DNA from: Actinernus sp. WN-2022
Taxonomy: Eukaryota > Cnidaria > Anthozoa > Actiniaria > Actinernidae
Reading direction: 5' to 3'
DNA length: 64,000 nt
NCBI GenBank assembly: GCA_030867875.1
Contig: JAOWCC010000916.1
Location: 1,496,001-1,560,000, forward strand
Under the pieces are notes generated by a model. That model was not told the origin of the DNA. It searched no databases and was given only the letters and a program-made list of their open reading frames with translations. Positions 48,190 to 56,749 of this stretch are shown in pieces (position 1 is the first letter of the stretch; every line of letters begins with the position of its first letter). The position numbers and the translations under genes were made by a program.

Positions 48190-48826
48190 AAAGACTCAAG
48201 ATATATGAATTGGTTCGATACTACTGGGAGTGGTACAACTGCGAGTGGAGTTTTTAAGGGAATCAGAGGAAAATCGCTTCCCTTAAAGCTAACTAAACAT
48301 GCCTTAGCAAATACAGTGCTTGAGGAAGCTTTACAGAGATAGCCTCGTACGATCACGAATTTAGAACTGACAAGTCGTATAAACTCTGTTACCCCGATGG
48401 CAGTGAAGTTATTACTTTACTCGGAAGCAAAGATGCCTTTACTTTGCAAACGTATAAAGTATAAAGTCGTCTGAACTAGGGACTTGTCCCTTCAAACTGG
48501 TTTGAATTGAGAGGACAAGTCCCGGGGACAATATTTTTTCCTAGTTCACACGAAGGGACTTGTCCCTTCGTGTGTACACAACAAGGGATTTGTGCCCGGG
48601 ACTTGTCCCCGGGACTTGTCCCTTCATGTGTGCCGACCTTAAAGAAGACTTGGGAAAGACCTTCGCTAGGATAACCCTATTCTTGCATATGATTGAAACA
48701 GAATCGGATCAGTCAGACCGGAGTTCAGATGACGAAAACGATGAATGGATGAACGACATCCTGGACACAATGGTAGATGATACTGCTTCCAGTTCCATTA
48801 CATGTAGTTTCCAGTTCCAGTACTAA
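48190..48826 (+). pseudogene. Exon of an unknown family, split by a palindromic element
   Basis: Left part reads GVFKGIRGKSLPLKLTKHAL, LEEALQR, a frame change, then YKLCYPDGSEVITLLGSKDA and FTLQTYK. The right part continues EDLGKTFARITLFLHMIETE and an acidic tail. The left part stops and the right part resumes exactly around the element at about 48463-48646. I know this domain as an N-terminal part of uncharacterised cnidarian proteins; function unknown. Confidence 0.45.
48463..48646. mobile_element. Palindrome-rich insertion with GGGACTTGTCCC motifs
   Basis: Contains several GGGACTTGTCCC palindromes and a perfect hairpin (13-bp arms CACACGAAGGGAC, 2-base loop) at about 48556-48583. The ends carry GTCG/CGAC. 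It interrupts the protein-like reading of the surrounding exon. Confidence 0.55.
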
Positions 48827-48912
48827 CATAATAATAATAATAATAAGCAATTTATATAGCGCCATTTCCACTAAATGACCAATGGTGCTTTACATCACTA
48901 GTTCAAAATAAC
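48827..48912 (-). mobile_element. LINE 3' tail, inverted
   Basis: (ATA)n followed by GCAATTTATATAGCGCC and GTGCTTTACA is the complement of the LINE tail type seen at 10060-10125. Confidence 0.6.
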
Positions 48913-49285
48913 TAGCAAACCTACTCTATCTACGATAATTAATATTCATAGAATACTAATATAAGATACACTTTAGGATAAGTTTTAACTCGACATCCCT
49001 AATGCCTTGTGGTAGTGGCATAAGGTAAGAGCAGAAACTACCACCTCCTCTACATCTTCTTGAACCTCTACGTCTGTCGGTGTACTCCAGTCGAATATTG
49101 CAGGTGAATAACTTTTGTATTTATTATCTATATATCATTTAGGCTTCTGTTGTATTTGAGTCATATGTTTTGTGTGTTTTGAGGGGGTGTTGGTTCCTGC
49201 TAAGGGAAAGTACTAGAAAAGGCCAGAGCTTATTGGAATGTTCTACTCAAGGCCACCAACTCCAAAGGGTGCTCCACCTTGTGCT
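48913..49285. other. No gene seen
   Basis: AT-rich and unremarkable; no supportable frame. Confidence 0.3.
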
Positions 49286-49482
49286 CAGACGACACAGATA
49301 CTGAGCAGTTTTGTTACCGCAGAGAATGAGAACATGGCACAATGATCGGCTGTGACAATGCACAGTGCTCTTATAAGTGGTTCCACATGTCCTGTCTTAA
49401 GATGAAAGCACTCCCCAAGTCAAGAATTTGCTTCTGCCCAGAGTGTCAAAAGTCAAAAACAGCAAATGAGAGAGAATAAACA
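49286..49482 (+). pseudogene. PHD-finger exon, mutated
   Basis: Reads QFCYRRE, stop, EHGTMIGCDNAQCSYKWFHM, SCLKMKALPKSRICFCPECQ. The Cys4-His-Cys3 spacing (GCDN-x-x-C...WFH-x-x-C...CPEC) is that of an ING-like PHD finger, a histone-tail reader. One early cysteine is replaced (YR instead of YC) and a TGA interrupts it, so it is non-functional as it stands. Confidence 0.6.
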
Positions 49483-49899
49483 AGAATAAAATCTTAACAA
49501 CTGAACACCTTTATTATTATCAAGAAATATAACATATCACAGTGTCTTGCATATTGAAATATGGCCATCATTAAGGTACAGAGCTACGTGTAGATAATAA
49601 TAATAATAATAATTATTATTATTATTCAGTTATTAGCACAATTATGTGGCTTATTTTGCAAAAAAATATATTCTTATGTAAGGTGATTTGACTTTGATTG
49701 CTAGCTCTCCTCTTTTAGAGTGAGATTTTACTTAACCCGTGAAATAAAAGTAATAGTCGATATCTAGTAGTCAAATAGAAACAAAAGAAAACAATGAAAT
49801 TAGGGTATAATAATGTCTATTAGTTTAATATCTATTTCACGGGTTAAGTAACATCACTGATTCTAGGCTACAGTACTTCCAATGTTAATAAATACTCCA

Positions 49900-50500
49900 T
49901 TGCACCACTCCACTGTTCTTTGTCAGGTATTTATCTGACACACGGGCTCCCCAACCATCAGAGATGAAGCTAACGGTACCTTGTGGTGTTACACCAATTA
50001 GATACTTCACAGTGTTGTGGTGTTACACCAATTAGATACTTCACAGTGTTGTGGTGTTTGTACGACGAGTAGGTCTGTGCTCTTGCCAGGAGATTTGTAG
50101 CATGGTCAAGGAAAATCTCAACAGCCAATGATGACGACACAGTTTGGTGAGTGTGTGTGGAAGTTCATTTTGTGGGATTTCTTTAGTGCACCTCTATCAG
50201 GCCAGTTAATCAATGGTTTAAGCAAACATACAGCACATCAACAACATGCTTAAATGTCCTTGTAACAGTAGCTGTACTTATGTCACCAAATCTGTATGCC
50301 AGGTCCTTCCGAAACAAGTTTAGCTTCATTCTCATAATGGTAAGAATAAGTTTCTGAAAAGGATCCAAGGCTCGATTGCTTGGATCTGGTAAATATTCTT
50401 TGATGTAATTAAAGACACAACAGCAGTTGCCAGTTTGGAAGACCAGTAAAGTGACGAGTTTCTCATCATTCCCTCTGAATGCTTTCATGTCAATCCTGTA
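49900..50500 (-). pseudogene. DDE_Tnp_4-type transposase remnant
   Basis: The minus strand reads [40 protein letters not shown], then [36 protein letters not shown]-x-x-L-x-L-M-K/R-L-x-L-N-L...DLA-x-RF and [16 protein letters not shown] are signatures of the DDE_4 endonuclease family (ISL2EU/Harbinger-related). A 34-bp tandem duplication (49983-50050) breaks the frame directly after KYLIGVTP. Confidence 0.7.
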
Positions 50501-50875
50501 CCCCTTTATCTCATCCTAACCAGCCACCATAGTTATGTGACGGTTGGATGCGTTTTCATTCACCGCTGTTTGAAACTTGTACCAAACCGTAGTCTCAAAC
50601 GATTATAGATTATGTATTTGCCAGACAAGTTTTGTAAAGGACATAAGGATAGTTTACCTTACCTTTGAATTTCCAGAATACAAGAAGTCACCTCTTTTTT
50701 TTTTTTTTAACGTATTGTTTAGAGGGTAAAAAATATCCGCACTTGGATCGATGGCGAGAAAGAAAAGTTGTGCTTGTCCTTATCTTTTCCGATTCATTTA
50801 CGCCTTAGGTTGTAAATAATAGCGACCTTAAGCAAGCACAACGAATATGAGGACAATAACGACCGGAAGAGAAAT

Positions 50876-51380
50876 TTGTCGTATGTGTACCAACAGCGTA
50901 TGTCTGTGAGTAAATCAAACACACCACCTATCTCATTTGATTTTGTCAAGCCAGTCTCAGAAGTCCATTCTTACAGTACCAGGTATGCTGCCAATCAAAA
51001 TCTCTACAAACTTCAAGGACCAACTATGGTCTATTTACTTTTAAACACATCGTCTCGAAAATATGAGAGAAAATTCGAACAAGCTGCAATCATTTACCAT
51101 ATAATAAGTTTAATAGTAAATACCGGCAATACTTACTAGATAATCAAATTTAAAACTACCTATATCATTTCTTTTCCTATAAACTAAATTATTATACCAT
51201 CTATCTTATGTTCATTAATCTGCGAACTATATAATGTCCATCAAGTATCACTTAATTTGCTATCATTTAATCTGCTATATGTTATTTTATTATCACTATT
51301 ATTATTATCGCAATTATCACTATTATTATTATCGCAATTATCACTATTATTTTAATCGCAATTATCTCTATTATTATTAT
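50876..51380 (+). pseudogene. LINE ORF2 C-terminal fragment and tail
   Basis: Reads VHSYSTRYAANQNLYKL and decays afterwards; this is the HSY-x-TR-x-A...NLY segment near the end of CR1/L2-like ORF2 proteins. It is followed by AT-rich UTR and a run of TTATTATTATCGCAATTATCAC repeats at 51290-51380. Confidence 0.55.
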
Positions 51381-51382
51381 TT

Positions 51383-52737
51383 GTAATATAAATTATGGGA
51401 ACATCATAAGAACGCGCGATTTCATTGGGTGCTTAATTTTGTTATAAATGCACGCTTGAGAAAAAATCAAAACAAAACGTATCGGTGATTTGTTTTTCAC
51501 AAATTGAATATCGGAAACGGAGACAATTTCATAGACTTGGAAGACAATTTGTCCGACCAAGAGTTATTGAGTTATTGTAGAAGAAGAGGTAAACAAAAGT
51601 CGCTTCCCAGAACTACAAGAAAAAGATTTAGAGAATTTAGTATCGGCTTCATACTCGCAACTAAGCCGACCACAAAATGGGCTGCCAAAGCATTTAAAGG
51701 TGAGAAAAGCAATACACACATTCTAATACAGCGTTACTCATTGACAATTTAATATAAAAATTGATTGAAAATAAGGGAAATGCGTTTTTTCTAACAGCCT
51801 GGTTTAACGAGAGGAAAGTGGCAACAAAACTACAAGACATGACTCACCAAGAACTCGACGAAAACTTGCGTCAGTTTTATGCTGAAGCGAGGAACAGCGA
51901 ATCGCGAAGAATACAGTCGTGTTACTCTCCTATCATTTTGGGATTCGTTTGAGAGGTCGGGCAATAAAACTTGCATGGAACCCAGAATTTCAGATGAGTA
52001 ACAAGATACTAGACTCCAAACTGAAGGTGGATTGGAAAGAAGCGAAGGACCGCAGAGTAACCCACAAGCCGGTAATAACAGACGAAGACCTGGCTAAGCT
52101 GAAGACGACTCCTGAATTTTCTCCAAACAGCCCCTCAACTCTCCTCAACGCTGTGTGGTTTGATGTGATGTTTCACTGGTGCAGAAGGGGTAGAGAAGGC
52201 CATCGTGAGCTTACCCGTCAGAGCTTTGCCTTCGGCACCGATGCCGCCGGACTAGAGTTCACCTACATGATTCACGAAGAGGCCTCAAAGAATCATCCTG
52301 GGGGAGTAATTGCCAAACCCTCTCACGAAAGACAAACGAGGCTGCATTGCACTGGGCAGAAGAACGACTCACTGGCCTGTTTGAAGATTTACATCGCCAA
52401 ATTAAACCCAAAGCGCAAAGCTTTCTTTCAGAAACCGAAGGAGCAATATATATTCAGCGACAGTTGTTGGTATCCGAATCGCCCCCTCGGTGTGAATGCA
52501 CTGTCAAAGATGATGAAATCAATCTCGTTGCAAGCTGGCCTTTTTGAAGTCTACACAATCGACTCCGTTCGAGCCACTGCCATAACATCGTTGAGTGATG
52601 CTCATAATCCTGCCCGGCAGATCATGTGTATTCGCCTTTTCCTAAACGAGTGGGAGATTGGGTTCGAATCGCGACCGCAAATTATGGACTGGACACAAAA
52701 TACAAAATGGCGTCCTTGTTACACGAAGCTTCGATAG
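51383..52737 (+). mobile_element. Crypton-like tyrosine recombinase element
   Basis: Exon 1 (51504-51699, MNIGNGDNFIDLEDNLSDQE...) joins exon 2 (51798 on, AWFNERKVATKLQDM) across a 98-bp GT-AG intron (51700-51797) in matching phase 1. After a frameshift near 51925 the frame 51919-52737 gives the C-terminal recombinase-like domain: FHWCRRGREGHRELTRQSFA, KLNPKRKAFFQKPKEQY, RPLGVNALSKMMKSISLQAG, SVRATAITSLSDAHNPARQI. This is the DUF3504/Crypton-type tyrosine recombinase fold. The H of the H-x-x-R box appears as D and the terminal Tyr segment is lost, so it is inactive. A truncated relative lies at 38445. Confidence 0.7.
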
Positions 52738-52755
52738 ATCCAGCTACAGAAAAGA

Positions 52756-52995
52756 TTGTCCTTACCGAAAATAATATCCCTGGAGCAATGTAGTGTCGTT
52801 CAACTGAAAAGATGGCTGTTGTGCAGAGGAGCCAACAAATCCTGGTTTGCCTTACGGAAGTACAGAATCACAGTGCCACAGGGTTTCAACCTTGAGGAAA
52901 TCTACTTCTCCAACAAAGACAATAAGACATGTCTTGATGAGGAACCCATACTATCAGTCAAAAAGCATGTAGGAAGAAATCGAAATGGAAGATAA
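52756..52995 (+). CDS. SAP-like domain exon (possible)
   Basis: A 79-codon frame; SLEQCSVVQLKRWLLCRGAN followed by a positively charged helix resembles a SAP helix-extension-helix DNA-binding motif (C-x-V-x-x-L-x-x-WL-x-x-RG). It could be the first exon of another mobile-gene family, or follow the recombinase. Weakly supported. Confidence 0.35.
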   Translation: MSLPKIISLEQCSVVQLKRWLLCRGANKSWFALRKYRITVPQGFNLEEIYFSNKDNKTCLDEEPILSVKKHVGRNRNGR

Positions 52996-53143
52996 GATTT
53001 TTGAAGGGTATTTTGAGTTGATGCAACAGAAAGGGGCATAATGATTAACGGTATCTGTGTTAGCAAATGTCGCTTTTTCATCAGCAGAGAGCATGAATTT
53101 TTGGTATTTCACCTGATGGGCTGGTAGTAGTAATAGGGCTCAC

Positions 53144-53430
53144 TTGGTGGCGCATCCTCGGCCTCCTGATTGGCCAAAACAGGGGGCGTGGCCTAAAACG
53201 ACGCCATTACGCACGCGGTCCTGTCAAAGGCCTGTCACTCAGCTGGTGACCAAAGCCAGGCTTCTGATTGGTCGGAAGTTTAGGGGGGTTCCGCCAGGTT
53301 CGGAGGGGTTGGAAAGGAGACCAAAGCCAGGCCTGGGATTGGTCGGAAGTTTAGGGGGGTCCCGCCAGGGGTGGAGGGGGTTTGTCGGGAGAGAACAAAC
53401 CCAGGGTCCGGATTGGCTGCCGGAAAAGAC
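53144..53430. promoter_or_regulatory. Upstream control region with 71-bp tandem repeats and CCAAT boxes
   Basis: Two copies of GACCAAAGCCAGGC...GATTGGTCGGAAGTTTAGG... begin at 53248 and 53319 (period 71). ATTGG (inverted CCAAT) occurs at about 53158, 53267, 53338 and 53412. Such repeated CCAAT-box modules upstream of a TATA box look like a viral-type enhancer for the gene at 53480. The GC-rich composition starts abruptly near 53130, marking the likely edge of the virus-like region. Confidence 0.6.
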
Positions 53431-53438
53431 CCCGGGGC

Positions 53439-53476
53439 GTATAAGAAAGTGAAACACCTTTGTAAATTTAGTGTGA
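53439..53476 (+). promoter_or_regulatory. TATA box and initiator-like motif
   Basis: TATAAG at 53440 is followed 28 bases later by TTAGTGTGA (53468-53476) and, 4 bases later, by the start codon. The same TATAAG-29-TTAGTGTGA-ATG arrangement occurs at 57584-57629. If transcription starts at the motif, the leader is about 10 bases. Confidence 0.55.
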
Positions 53477-53479
53477 ACG

Positions 53480-54109
53480 ATGCCCCCTACGTGCTTTTGT
53501 GGGTGTTACGCCAAAGCCGTCAAAGGATTAGTGGGTACGCCAGAGTGTGTTTACAAGTGTGGACAAACAGCGGATTGCAAGGCACAACCCCCGGTGCTGC
53601 CGTGCAGTTTTTATTTTACGGAGCAAGACCTGCCTTTGGTGAAAGCCGCTATCCCGAACGGAACGTCGTACAACACGTTTCCCAAGTGTGGCCACAATTT
53701 GTGGATGAAAGTGGGGGTCAGTCGAAGTGAAAAAAATCCGAACCGCGTGTTCTTCACGTGCACGGCCCCGGCACCCAACCCGAAGTGCGAGTTTCCGCTG
53801 GGATTTATGTGGGCCGGTCCCCCGGCACAACCTATTGGACCCCCACCCCCTAAGAAAGCTCAATACTACGCGTCGCCATGGACGTCACAGGCCCCCCAAG
53901 GTCCGCCACCCATTGCTTGGATCAATCCCAACGCCGCTACGCCTCTTACGGGTCCCCCCGTGGAGAGTCTACAGTGTCCCCCGTCCTCCGGACCCCCCAC
54001 TGGTACAGCGGCCGAGGGTCCCCCGCCCTCCCCACCCCCTATAGACATCCCGACAACGAGCCGGTCCCCTCAGGCTCGCTACCAGCCCCACGCGAGCTAT
54101 TGTTATTGA
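53480..54109 (+). CDS. GRF-type zinc-finger protein with proline-rich tail
   Basis: A 209-residue protein. Residues 1-105 are cysteine-rich: PPTCFCGCYAKAVKGLVGTP, CVYKCG, then FPKCGHNLWMKVGVSRSEKN, RVFFTCTAP...CEFPLGFMW. The second block follows the GRF zinc-finger plan (C-G-x-x-x...N-R-x-F-x-x-C...C-x-F-x-W), a module that binds single-stranded nucleic acid in host repair enzymes. Residues 110-209 are proline-rich and disordered. The C-terminal 230 bases overlap another frame. Placed first in the virus-like block behind the repeat enhancer; a regulatory early protein is plausible, but no homologue is recalled. Confidence 0.6.
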   Translation: MPPTCFCGCYAKAVKGLVGTPECVYKCGQTADCKAQPPVLPCSFYFTEQDLPLVKAAIPNGTSYNTFPKCGHNLWMKVGVSRSEKNPNRVFFTCTAPAPNPKCEFPLGFMWAGPPAQPIGPPPPKKAQYYASPWTSQAPQGPPPIAWINPNAATPLTGPPVESLQCPPSSGPPTGTAAEGPPPSPPPIDIPTTSRSPQARYQPHASYCY

Positions 54110-54657
54110 AGCAAGAAGGCCTAGATTTGGGGGACATGCCGGACAACCGGGATTTGCCCGCCCTAAAAGCCGGATGGGCGTTGCATAAAACGCTTTACGT
54201 CATGATGTGCATCCGGGAATGCATGCGAGAACGTGGCCGGCATTGCGAGGGGTGTCACTACAGTCAACAGAGTCAACAGGACGAACGTTACCATTCCTGT
54301 TTATGGTCTTTTTCCGAGGAAAGCTTTACCGAGCGCGTGGCGAAGGCCCGGTCTCATATTACCCTAGAGGCTCTACGGGCTACGGGTCACCGGGCTTTGC
54401 TGAGTTTGCACCTCTCGGGGATTGTTGCTCCCCTTACGTATACCGTGTTTGAACAGTTGCAAAAACTAAAGGAGACCGAGATTTACGAGGTCTACAAACG
54501 GTATTATTTTGAAGAAATCGAAGACCCCCTCATTACGTACAAGAACCGAATTTGGCACGCGTTAGGCCAAGCTTTGATTTACGAAGACAATCCCCAGGTC
54601 TATGTGGAAATTGGAGTGTTAACCCTTGTGGCTTTATGTGATTCAACCACTATGTAA
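53878..54657 (+). CDS. CxxC protein of unknown function overlapping the previous gene
   Basis: The open frame runs 53878-54657; the start is unsure (MDVTGPP at 53878 within the overlap, or MPDNRDLPALKAGW at 54136). The distal part is clearly protein-like: KTLYVMMCIRECMRERGRHC, a C-x2-C-x12-H-x-C motif (CEGC...YHSC), FSEESFTERVAKARSHITLE and helical stretches to ALCDSTTM. The motif could bind zinc. Similar C-x-x-C...SQ...H-x-C-L patterns accompany Polinton/adintovirus-like elements in my memory, which I treat as weak support. It may be reached by splicing from 53480, sharing the promoter. Stop at 54655. Confidence 0.6.
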   Translation: MDVTGPPRSATHCLDQSQRRYASYGSPRGESTVSPVLRTPHWYSGRGSPALPTPYRHPDNEPVPSGSLPAPRELLLLKQEGLDLGDMPDNRDLPALKAGWALHKTLYVMMCIRECMRERGRHCEGCHYSQQSQQDERYHSCLWSFSEESFTERVAKARSHITLEALRATGHRALLSLHLSGIVAPLTYTVFEQLQKLKETEIYEVYKRYYFEEIEDPLITYKNRIWHALGQALIYEDNPQVYVEIGVLTLVALCDSTTM

Positions 54658-54665
54658 TTGGAGAC

Positions 54666-54671
54666 AATAAA
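54666..54671 (+). terminator. Poly(A) signal AATAAA
   Basis: AATAAA lies 9 bases after the stop of the preceding gene, a compact virus-like arrangement. Confidence 0.7.
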
Positions 54672-54833
54672 AGAGACTTTTGTTTGAGAAACAACAACTT
54701 TTTTTCCATTATTTAAAATTAAAATACAATGGGGGGTGGGCCATTTGTAAAATAATAAATCTAGGTATCCTTTCAACCAAAACAATAAAATAATAAAAAA
54801 TAATAAAGCTAGGTATCCTTTCAACCAAAACAA

Positions 54834-54864
<31 letters not shown>

Positions 54865-55074
54865 ATTTAAAAAACTATATACATATATACAGGCCATCCC
54901 GTGGGCCCATTCAAGAGAGAAAATATCCGAAAATAGGCGAGCCATTGCTCTAATGGAAAAACGGAGAAAGTTTTTTTTTTTTTGAAACCAAGAAATTTTG
55001 AAAAGTGGGCTAATTGCCCGAATAAGTTTTTAAAAATTTAGAAAAAAGACAAGAACTTCCCGCGGCATAATTTT
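54672..55074. other. A-rich spacer with a short tandem repeat
   Basis: CTAGGTATCCTTTCAACCAA is repeated twice (about 54761 and 54810), followed by a long A run (54836-54861). No gene is recognised. Confidence 0.5.
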
Positions 55075-55344
55075 TTAGTAAACTAATCCATAATGTTGTT
55101 GGTACTGGCAATCGATCGGTAAAACAACAATGCCAAAAACGGTCCCATGGTGAAATAGAATTAGGCTCCCCGATTTTATGTAAAATTGGTGTCGGAATTT
55201 CGACTGACAAAAATAGCACCGGGGGACTTCATTTCTATTTAGAAAATTAGAGATTCTGGAGATCAAACAGGCGGCACACACAGTTCTCCTACAACAGGGT
55301 AGAGGTGGTAATATATCCTCCTGGGTTGTGTTACATTTGAAACA
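55075..55344 (-). CDS. RING-like zinc protein exon, copy A
   Basis: The minus-strand exon after a TTTTTTAG acceptor reads CFKCNTTQEDILPPLPCCRR, TVCAACLISRISNFLNRNEV, PRCYFCQSKFRHQFYI, ending HYGLVY and stop at 55075. Pairs C-x2-C...CC-x4-C-x2-C...C-x2-C are a RING/cross-brace-like zinc pattern followed by a beta-rich tail. It is a paralogue of copy B (55453-55728), 384 bp away. Its upstream donor-equivalent is GCATAAAT rather than GCGTAAGC, so it probably has no exon of its own and may act as an alternative 3' exon. Possibly a ubiquitin-ligase-like accessory protein. Confidence 0.5.
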   Translation of the reverse strand, partial: CFKCNTTQEDILPPLPCCRRTVCAACLISRISNFLNRNEVPRCYFCQSKFRHQFYIKSGSLILFHHGTVFGIVVLPIDCQYQQHYGLVY

Positions 55345-55452
55345 CTAAAAAATAAAAAAAATAAAAAAATTAGGTCTAATTTATGCCACGGGAGGAACTT
55401 CAGGAAACAGGAAAATATCTTTCTAAAAATTTCAATGGCGTAAACTTTTCCT

Positions 55453-55728
55453 TTATCGAGGGTAAACAAGATCATAACGTCGACTATAGTGTTCTGTTAG
55501 GGGTAAAGTTATGCACCCAAATGTGATGCCATGCCGAAAAATTATGATGGAGCCCGCTCGGACATAGAATGGATGTCTAAGTCTTGTAGCACAATAAAAA
55601 CATTCGGGGTGTCCCTCTTTCCTCAGGTCCGGTTTCAACAGTCCAACAAAGCATGAGGGGCATATTGTCTCGCCACAACAAGGCATAGGAGGCAACTGTT
55701 GTTCTGGCAGATGGCCACAGTTCAAACA
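55453..55728 (-). CDS. RING-like zinc protein exon, copy B
   Basis: The minus-strand exon after a TTTTTTCTAG acceptor reads CLNCGHLPEQQLPPMPCCGE, TICPSCFVGLLKPDLRKEGH, PECFYCATRLRHPFYVRAGS, ending DLVYPR and stop at 55453. Eight cysteines in C-x2-C / CC / C-x2-C / C-x2-C arrangement suggest two zinc sites. A short intron (55729-55779, donor GC|GTAAGC) separates it from a leader whose TATA box (TATATAA, complement of 55845-55851) lies about 65 bases upstream. The initiating ATG is uncertain. Confidence 0.55.
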   Translation of the reverse strand, partial: CLNCGHLPEQQLPPMPCCGETICPSCFVGLLKPDLRKEGHPECFYCATRLRHPFYVRAGSIIIFRHGITFGCITLPLTEHYSRRYDLVYPR

Positions 55729-55915
55729 CTAGAAAAAATAAAATAGGAATTTAACACTCGATGTGAAAGAAAAGCTTACGCCACGGAAATCTGCCCCACC
55801 CCTCGTGCTCCACCGGAGAATAAACGGGGTGGTGAGGGCAGCGCTTATATATAATTCCTACGTTACAGTGGCGTTGGCACACTGTTTTATTAGAATGGCA
55901 AATACGGCACCACCG
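55729..55915 (-). promoter_or_regulatory. Leader, intron and TATA box of the RING-like gene
   Basis: On the minus strand: TATATAA (55851-55845), about 65 bases of leader, donor GTAAGC at 55779, acceptor CTAG at 55729. In another frame the leader region also reads CRICHSNKTVCQRHCNVG, a Cys-rich segment that could itself be a zinc module interrupted by a stop; either interpretation is open. Confidence 0.4.
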
Positions 55916-56128
55916 TTAGGTAAACTCCGTCAGCGGTTCTATGAACATGACGGCATTGACTGGATCAATTCCCCAAAAGCGCATGTTATGGGGTAGTTCC
56001 TGAAAACTGTTATCCCAACAGTACACCGACTCGAACTCCCAGGTATCTAGACAGGTAATCAGTAAAAGGGTGGGAAAAATAATTTTTGATGCTTGGCTTT
56101 CCCCTTGTCTGCCCTCTGTTGGCCACAC
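55916..56128 (-). CDS. Small unassigned frame
   Basis: A 70-codon minus-strand frame (IIFPTLLLITCLDTWEFESV, FWGIDPVNAVMFIEPLTEFT) lying directly upstream of the RING-like leader. Composition is protein-like and the following in-frame sequence after its stop is Cys-rich. It may be an exon of the same transcription unit. Function unknown. Confidence 0.3.
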   Translation of the reverse strand: MWPTEGRQGESQASKIIFPTLLLITCLDTWEFESVYCWDNSFQELPHNMRFWGIDPVNAVMFIEPLTEFT

Positions 56129-56361
56129 ACGTAAGCCCCAATCTGTGCTATTATTGCCATTGGTAGACCAAATTGTCTTAAGAAGAGTGAATGGTGAAGG
56201 TAGTGGTTGTCTTTAAGATTTATGGCAACCGGTCCAAAAGTCTGTTCGGAAAATAAAAATTAAAAATTAAAAAAATAAAAACCGAATAATGTTTTAGAGA
56301 AATTAGTCCACTAGAGGCGCTCTGACAAGAGCGGAGATCCCCCGGGGGGACCTCGAGAAAA

Positions 56362-56370
56362 TCCTATAAA
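56362..56370 (+). promoter_or_regulatory. TATA box
   Basis: CCTATAAAAATT about 100 bases upstream of the small frame at 56466. Confidence 0.4.
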
Positions 56371-56465
56371 AATTAACCAAAACTTTTGTCCAACGGGGAA
56401 ATGTTCGCCAATAAAATGAACGGCTCTGTGAAGCAGCGACCGAACGTTAACACTGTTTTAGGGAG

Positions 56466-56672
56466 ATGGGAGAACAGCCAGGTTTAATGTTGGTACTCCT
56501 CGGATATTCTAGAAAAACAAAAGAAAAATTAGCGGCGGTATTGCAAGACAAAAAGAAAGTCAGCAGGACAGTACCTCCATCTCTCGAATGGGCCTTTGGA
56601 CAGCCATTTCTTGTCTTGTCTTGTTTGTTGTTTGTTGTCTGTTGTTGTCTTGTTGTTTGGCTGGTGAAATAA
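56466..56672 (+). CDS. Small putative membrane protein
   Basis: A 68-codon frame: LMLVLLGYSRKTKEKLAAVL near the N-terminus and a hydrophobic tail FLVLSCLLFVVCCCLVVWLV encoded by a TGT/TTG-rich repeat. The stop TAA is embedded in AAATAAAA, a poly(A) signal overlapping the end of the gene. The promoter-frame-signal layout is consistent with a compact viral gene, but the hydrophobic part may be a side effect of low-complexity DNA. Confidence 0.35.
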   Translation: MGEQPGLMLVLLGYSRKTKEKLAAVLQDKKKVSRTVPPSLEWAFGQPFLVLSCLLFVVCCCLVVWLVK

Positions 56673-56749
56673 AAAGGAAAAAACCAAAAAAGAAAAGATT
56701 AGTAAGGCCTCAGGTTGAATTTCAAGAGAAAATTTTGTGTAAACTTACC

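Noticed and set aside
53527..54044. Other frames in the GRF-finger region
   Set aside because: Proline/arginine-rich shadows produced by GC-rich DNA.
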